From contig JAPTWQ010000084.1 of assembly GCA_028064945.1 (NCBI GenBank), positions 1 through 8,020 on the forward strand: DNA of 8,020 nucleotides, given 5' to 3'. The stretch's first letter is position 1. Each line of letters opens with the position of its first letter. The translations under genes were made by a program, and so were the position numbers. Source of the stretch: Nitrospiraceae bacterium. Lineage in GTDB: Bacteria > Nitrospirota_A > Leptospirillia > Leptospirillales > Leptospirillaceae. A model generated the notes under the pieces. That model was not told the origin of the DNA and searched no databases. It saw nothing but the letters and a program-made list of their open reading frames with translations. This document shows, piece by piece, positions 6,314 through 8,020 of this stretch.

Positions 6314-7077
6314 GATGCTTTTCTCACCGGACGGACAGGCACATCTCTTTCGAGAAGAAATCTCTTCAGCTGCGGAACGGAAAGTTCCCCGAAATGAAAG
6401 AGGCTTGCTGCAAGGGCTGCGTCTGCCCCGGCCTGAAAAGCCTCCCGAAAATGTTCCATCGACCCCGCACCACCGGATGCAATGACGGGAACACGCACCC
6501 GTCTGGAGACGGCTTCAATGAGAGCCGTGTCATATCCCATGCCTGTTCCGTCCTGATCAATCGAGGTCAGCAGGATTTCTCCCGCTCCCAGAGAAACTCC
6601 TCGCTCTATCCAGTCCAGGGCCTCCAGCCCTGTCGGCTCCGTCCCCCCTCGCGTGTAGACACGATAGGTTGAACCCTCCTTGCGAACGTCAACGGCCAGG
6701 ACAATACATTGGCTTCCAAACAGACGTGCACCTTCCCCCAGAAGGTCCGGACGGGAAATGGCCGAAGAATTGACAGACACTTTATCCGCACCTGCCAGAA
6801 GAAGATTTCTCATGTCCTGAAGAGTTCTCACTCCCCCGCCCACGGTGAGGGGAAGGAAGACAGCTTCTGCAGTTTTTCGGACAACCGAAAGAAGCGTTTC
6901 TCTCTCCTCCAGTGTTGCTCCAATATCCAGAAGACAAATTTCATCCGCTTCCATCCGGTCGTAAAGACGGGCAACCGAAACAGGATCTCCCGCATCAACG
7001 AGATTTCCGAACCGGACGCCTTTCACAACCCTCCCGGCTTTCATATCCAGACAAGGGATGATCCTTTTAAGGAGCAC
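6310..7077 (-). CDS. hisF: Imidazole glycerol phosphate synthase, cyclase subunit HisF
   Basis: A 255-residue (beta-alpha)8 barrel that, with HisH, converts PRFAR and ammonia to imidazole glycerol phosphate and AICAR. Recognisable segments are KRIIPCLDMKAGRVVKG, LPLTVGGGVRT, GADKVSVNSSA, LAVDVRKEG, LLTSIDQDGTGMGYD and VPVIASGGAGS. With the GTG at 7077-7075 as start, the catalytic aspartates fall at positions 11 and 130, exactly the usual numbering, and GGAGG lies about eight bases upstream. The in-frame TTG at 7098 would add seven residues upstream of that site and is rejected. The start lies inside hisA (11-base overlap) and the stop overlaps the hisIE start. Its partner hisH is two genes upstream. 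Confidence 0.97.
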   Translation of the reverse strand: MLLKRIIPCLDMKAGRVVKGVRFGNLVDAGDPVSVARLYDRMEADEICLLDIGATLEERETLLSVVRKTAEAVFLPLTVGGGVRTLQDMRNLLLAGADKVSVNSSAISRPDLLGEGARLFGSQCIVLAVDVRKEGSTYRVYTRGGTEPTGLEALDWIERGVSLGAGEILLTSIDQDGTGMGYDTALIEAVSRRVRVPVIASGGAGSMEHFREAFQAGADAALAASLFHFGELSVPQLKRFLLERDVPVRPVRKAS

Positions 7078-7810
7078 TCCGGGGACCTCCAGTTGCAATC
7101 CCGAGAAGACGGAGCGCTTCCGTCAGATCCATCTCGCCTGTGTAAATCGCTTTTCCGACGATTGCTCCGTCCACACCGATTTCCCGAAGTCTTGCAATGT
7201 CGGAGATATCCCGAACCCCACCACTGGCGATCACGGGAACCCGGACCGTTCTCCGCAGGATTTCGTATCGGGCGAAGTTTGGTCCCGACAGTAATCCATC
7301 CCGATGAATATCCGTGTAGACGAATCCCCGAACCCCGAGCTCAGACATCCGCACCATGACTTCCAGCGGATCCTGCGTGTCCAGGTCAAGCCACCCATTG
7401 ACAGCCAGAGACTCATCTTTCACATCGATTCCGACATAAAAAAGGTCCGGATGTTGTTCGATCATGCTCCCGAGAAAGACAGGATCCTTGATGGCGGCCG
7501 TTCCCAGGATCAGACGGGAAACTCCCGCATCGTAATAGAAGGACGCGATGTCTTTCGAACGGACTCCTCCCCCCACCTGAACAAATCCATTGAACGCCTT
7601 GACAATTTCCCGGATAAGGGACCGGTTGACAGGGACGCCTTCCCGGGCCCCGTCCAGATCGACGACATGAAGATGCTGGACGCCTCTCTCCCGAAAATGA
7701 AGTGCTGTCCGCACGGGATCTTCTCCGTAAATGGTTTCCTGATCAAAACGGCCTTGCGTCAGACGAACGACTTTGCCATTCCGGATGTCAATCGCCGGAT
7801 AGAGTTGCAT
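7067..7810 (-). CDS. hisA: ProFAR isomerase HisA
   Basis: A 247-residue (beta-alpha)8 barrel catalysing the Amadori-type isomerisation of ProFAR to PRFAR, the substrate of HisF-HisH. It opens MQLYPAIDIRNGKVVRLTQG, with the catalytic aspartate at residue 8, and continues with HVVDLDGA, FVQVGGGVRS, VGIDVKDESLAVNGW (second catalytic aspartate, residue 129), YTDIHRDGLLSGPN and VPVIASGGVRD. The ATG at 7810-7808 is chosen because it gives the usual D8 and has AAAGG a short distance upstream; an in-frame TTG at 7825 would add five residues. The start lies 23 bases inside hisH and the stop 11 bases inside hisF, so all three are likely coupled. The sequence looks like a normal HisA; nothing suggests the dual-function PriA form. 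Confidence 0.97.
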   Translation of the reverse strand: MQLYPAIDIRNGKVVRLTQGRFDQETIYGEDPVRTALHFRERGVQHLHVVDLDGAREGVPVNRSLIREIVKAFNGFVQVGGGVRSKDIASFYYDAGVSRLILGTAAIKDPVFLGSMIEQHPDLFYVGIDVKDESLAVNGWLDLDTQDPLEVMVRMSELGVRGFVYTDIHRDGLLSGPNFARYEILRRTVRVPVIASGGVRDISDIARLREIGVDGAIVGKAIYTGEMDLTEALRLLGIATGGPRSAP

Positions 7811-8020
7811 GACCAACCTTTCCAAAGTTCCGCAGAATCAGAATACCCGCATCCTGGCTCTTCTCGGGATGAAACTGGACCCCCAGCGTGGCCCCTTTTC
7901 CCACAACAGAAGGAAACACTTTCTGATAGTCTGTTTCCCCGATCACATTTTCCCTGGGTGTATCCCAAACATGATAGGAATGAACAAAATAGAACTCGGA
8001 CGTGTCCGGCAACTGCTCAC
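7788..8020 (-). CDS. hisH: Imidazole glycerol phosphate synthase, glutaminase subunit HisH, C-terminal part
   Basis: The last 77 or so codons of the class I glutamine amidotransferase that feeds ammonia to HisF. The part seen has FYFVHSYHV, then GVQFHPEKSQ, which carries the catalytic histidine and glutamate of the Cys-His-Glu triad, and the closing GILILRNFGKVG. The nucleophilic cysteine lies beyond the right edge and cannot be checked. The frame is open to the edge, so no start is visible. The stop at 7790-7788 overlaps the beginning of hisA by 23 bases. The order hisH-hisA-hisF is the common one. Confidence 0.95.
   Translation of the reverse strand, partial: EQLPDTSEFYFVHSYHVWDTPRENVIGETDYQKVFPSVVGKGATLGVQFHPEKSQDAGILILRNFGKVGHATLSGD

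Noticed and set aside
5528..6397. Plus-strand open frame of 289 codons
   Set aside because: It lies antisense to hisIE and the ends of its neighbours, whose motifs are unmistakable, and its own translation is rich in Ser, Pro and Arg with no recognisable domain.
1..8020. Mobile element, CRISPR array, toxin-antitoxin or defence system
   Set aside because: No transposase, integrase, direct-repeat array or defence-type protein is seen; all genes fit housekeeping families on both strands.

Overview
The window looks like ordinary chromosomal housekeeping DNA from a free-living, moderately GC-rich Gram-negative-type bacterium. The combination rpsU-yqeY-dnaG-rpoD-tRNA, the style of the sigma-70 protein and the tightly overlapped his genes would fit Nitrospirota (Leptospirillum-like) or a deltaproteobacterial relative. 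That assignment is from memory of gene order and protein style, not from a search. I see no insertion sequence, phage gene, CRISPR array or toxin-antitoxin pair.

The left half (1-4590, all minus strand, transcribed right to left) is a macromolecular-synthesis operon: rpsU (ribosomal protein bS21), yqeY (GatB/YqeY-type protein), dnaG (primase) and rpoD (primary sigma factor). A CAU-anticodon tRNA follows one base after the rpoD stop. About 50 bases further on begins a coiled-coil protein of the COG1579 (C4 zinc-ribbon) type that runs off the left edge. The operon ties together translation, replication priming and transcription initiation. Its junctions are tight: the rpsU stop overlaps the TTG start of yqeY, and the yqeY stop lies one base before the probable dnaG start.

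The centre (4591-4927) is the only sizeable non-coding stretch. It is a divergent control region with candidate sigma-70 promoters facing left into rpsU and right into a plus-strand HU-family gene (4928-5236). The HU leader carries inverted repeats.

The right half (5259-8020, minus strand) is the distal part of a histidine operon, in transcription order hisH (partial, cut by the right edge), hisA, hisF, hisIE (fused) and a HIT-family hydrolase. Every junction overlaps (23, 11, 4 and 4 bases), so translational coupling is likely. This operon runs convergently into the HU gene, with only 22 bases between the two stop codons and no obvious terminator.

The most unusual observation is that dnaG has no in-frame ATG, GTG or TTG ahead of its zinc finger. 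The best-placed start is a CTG one base after the yqeY stop. With that start the zinc ligands fall at residues 40, 43, 61 and 64, and the catalytic region is intact. I do not see a previously undescribed system here.
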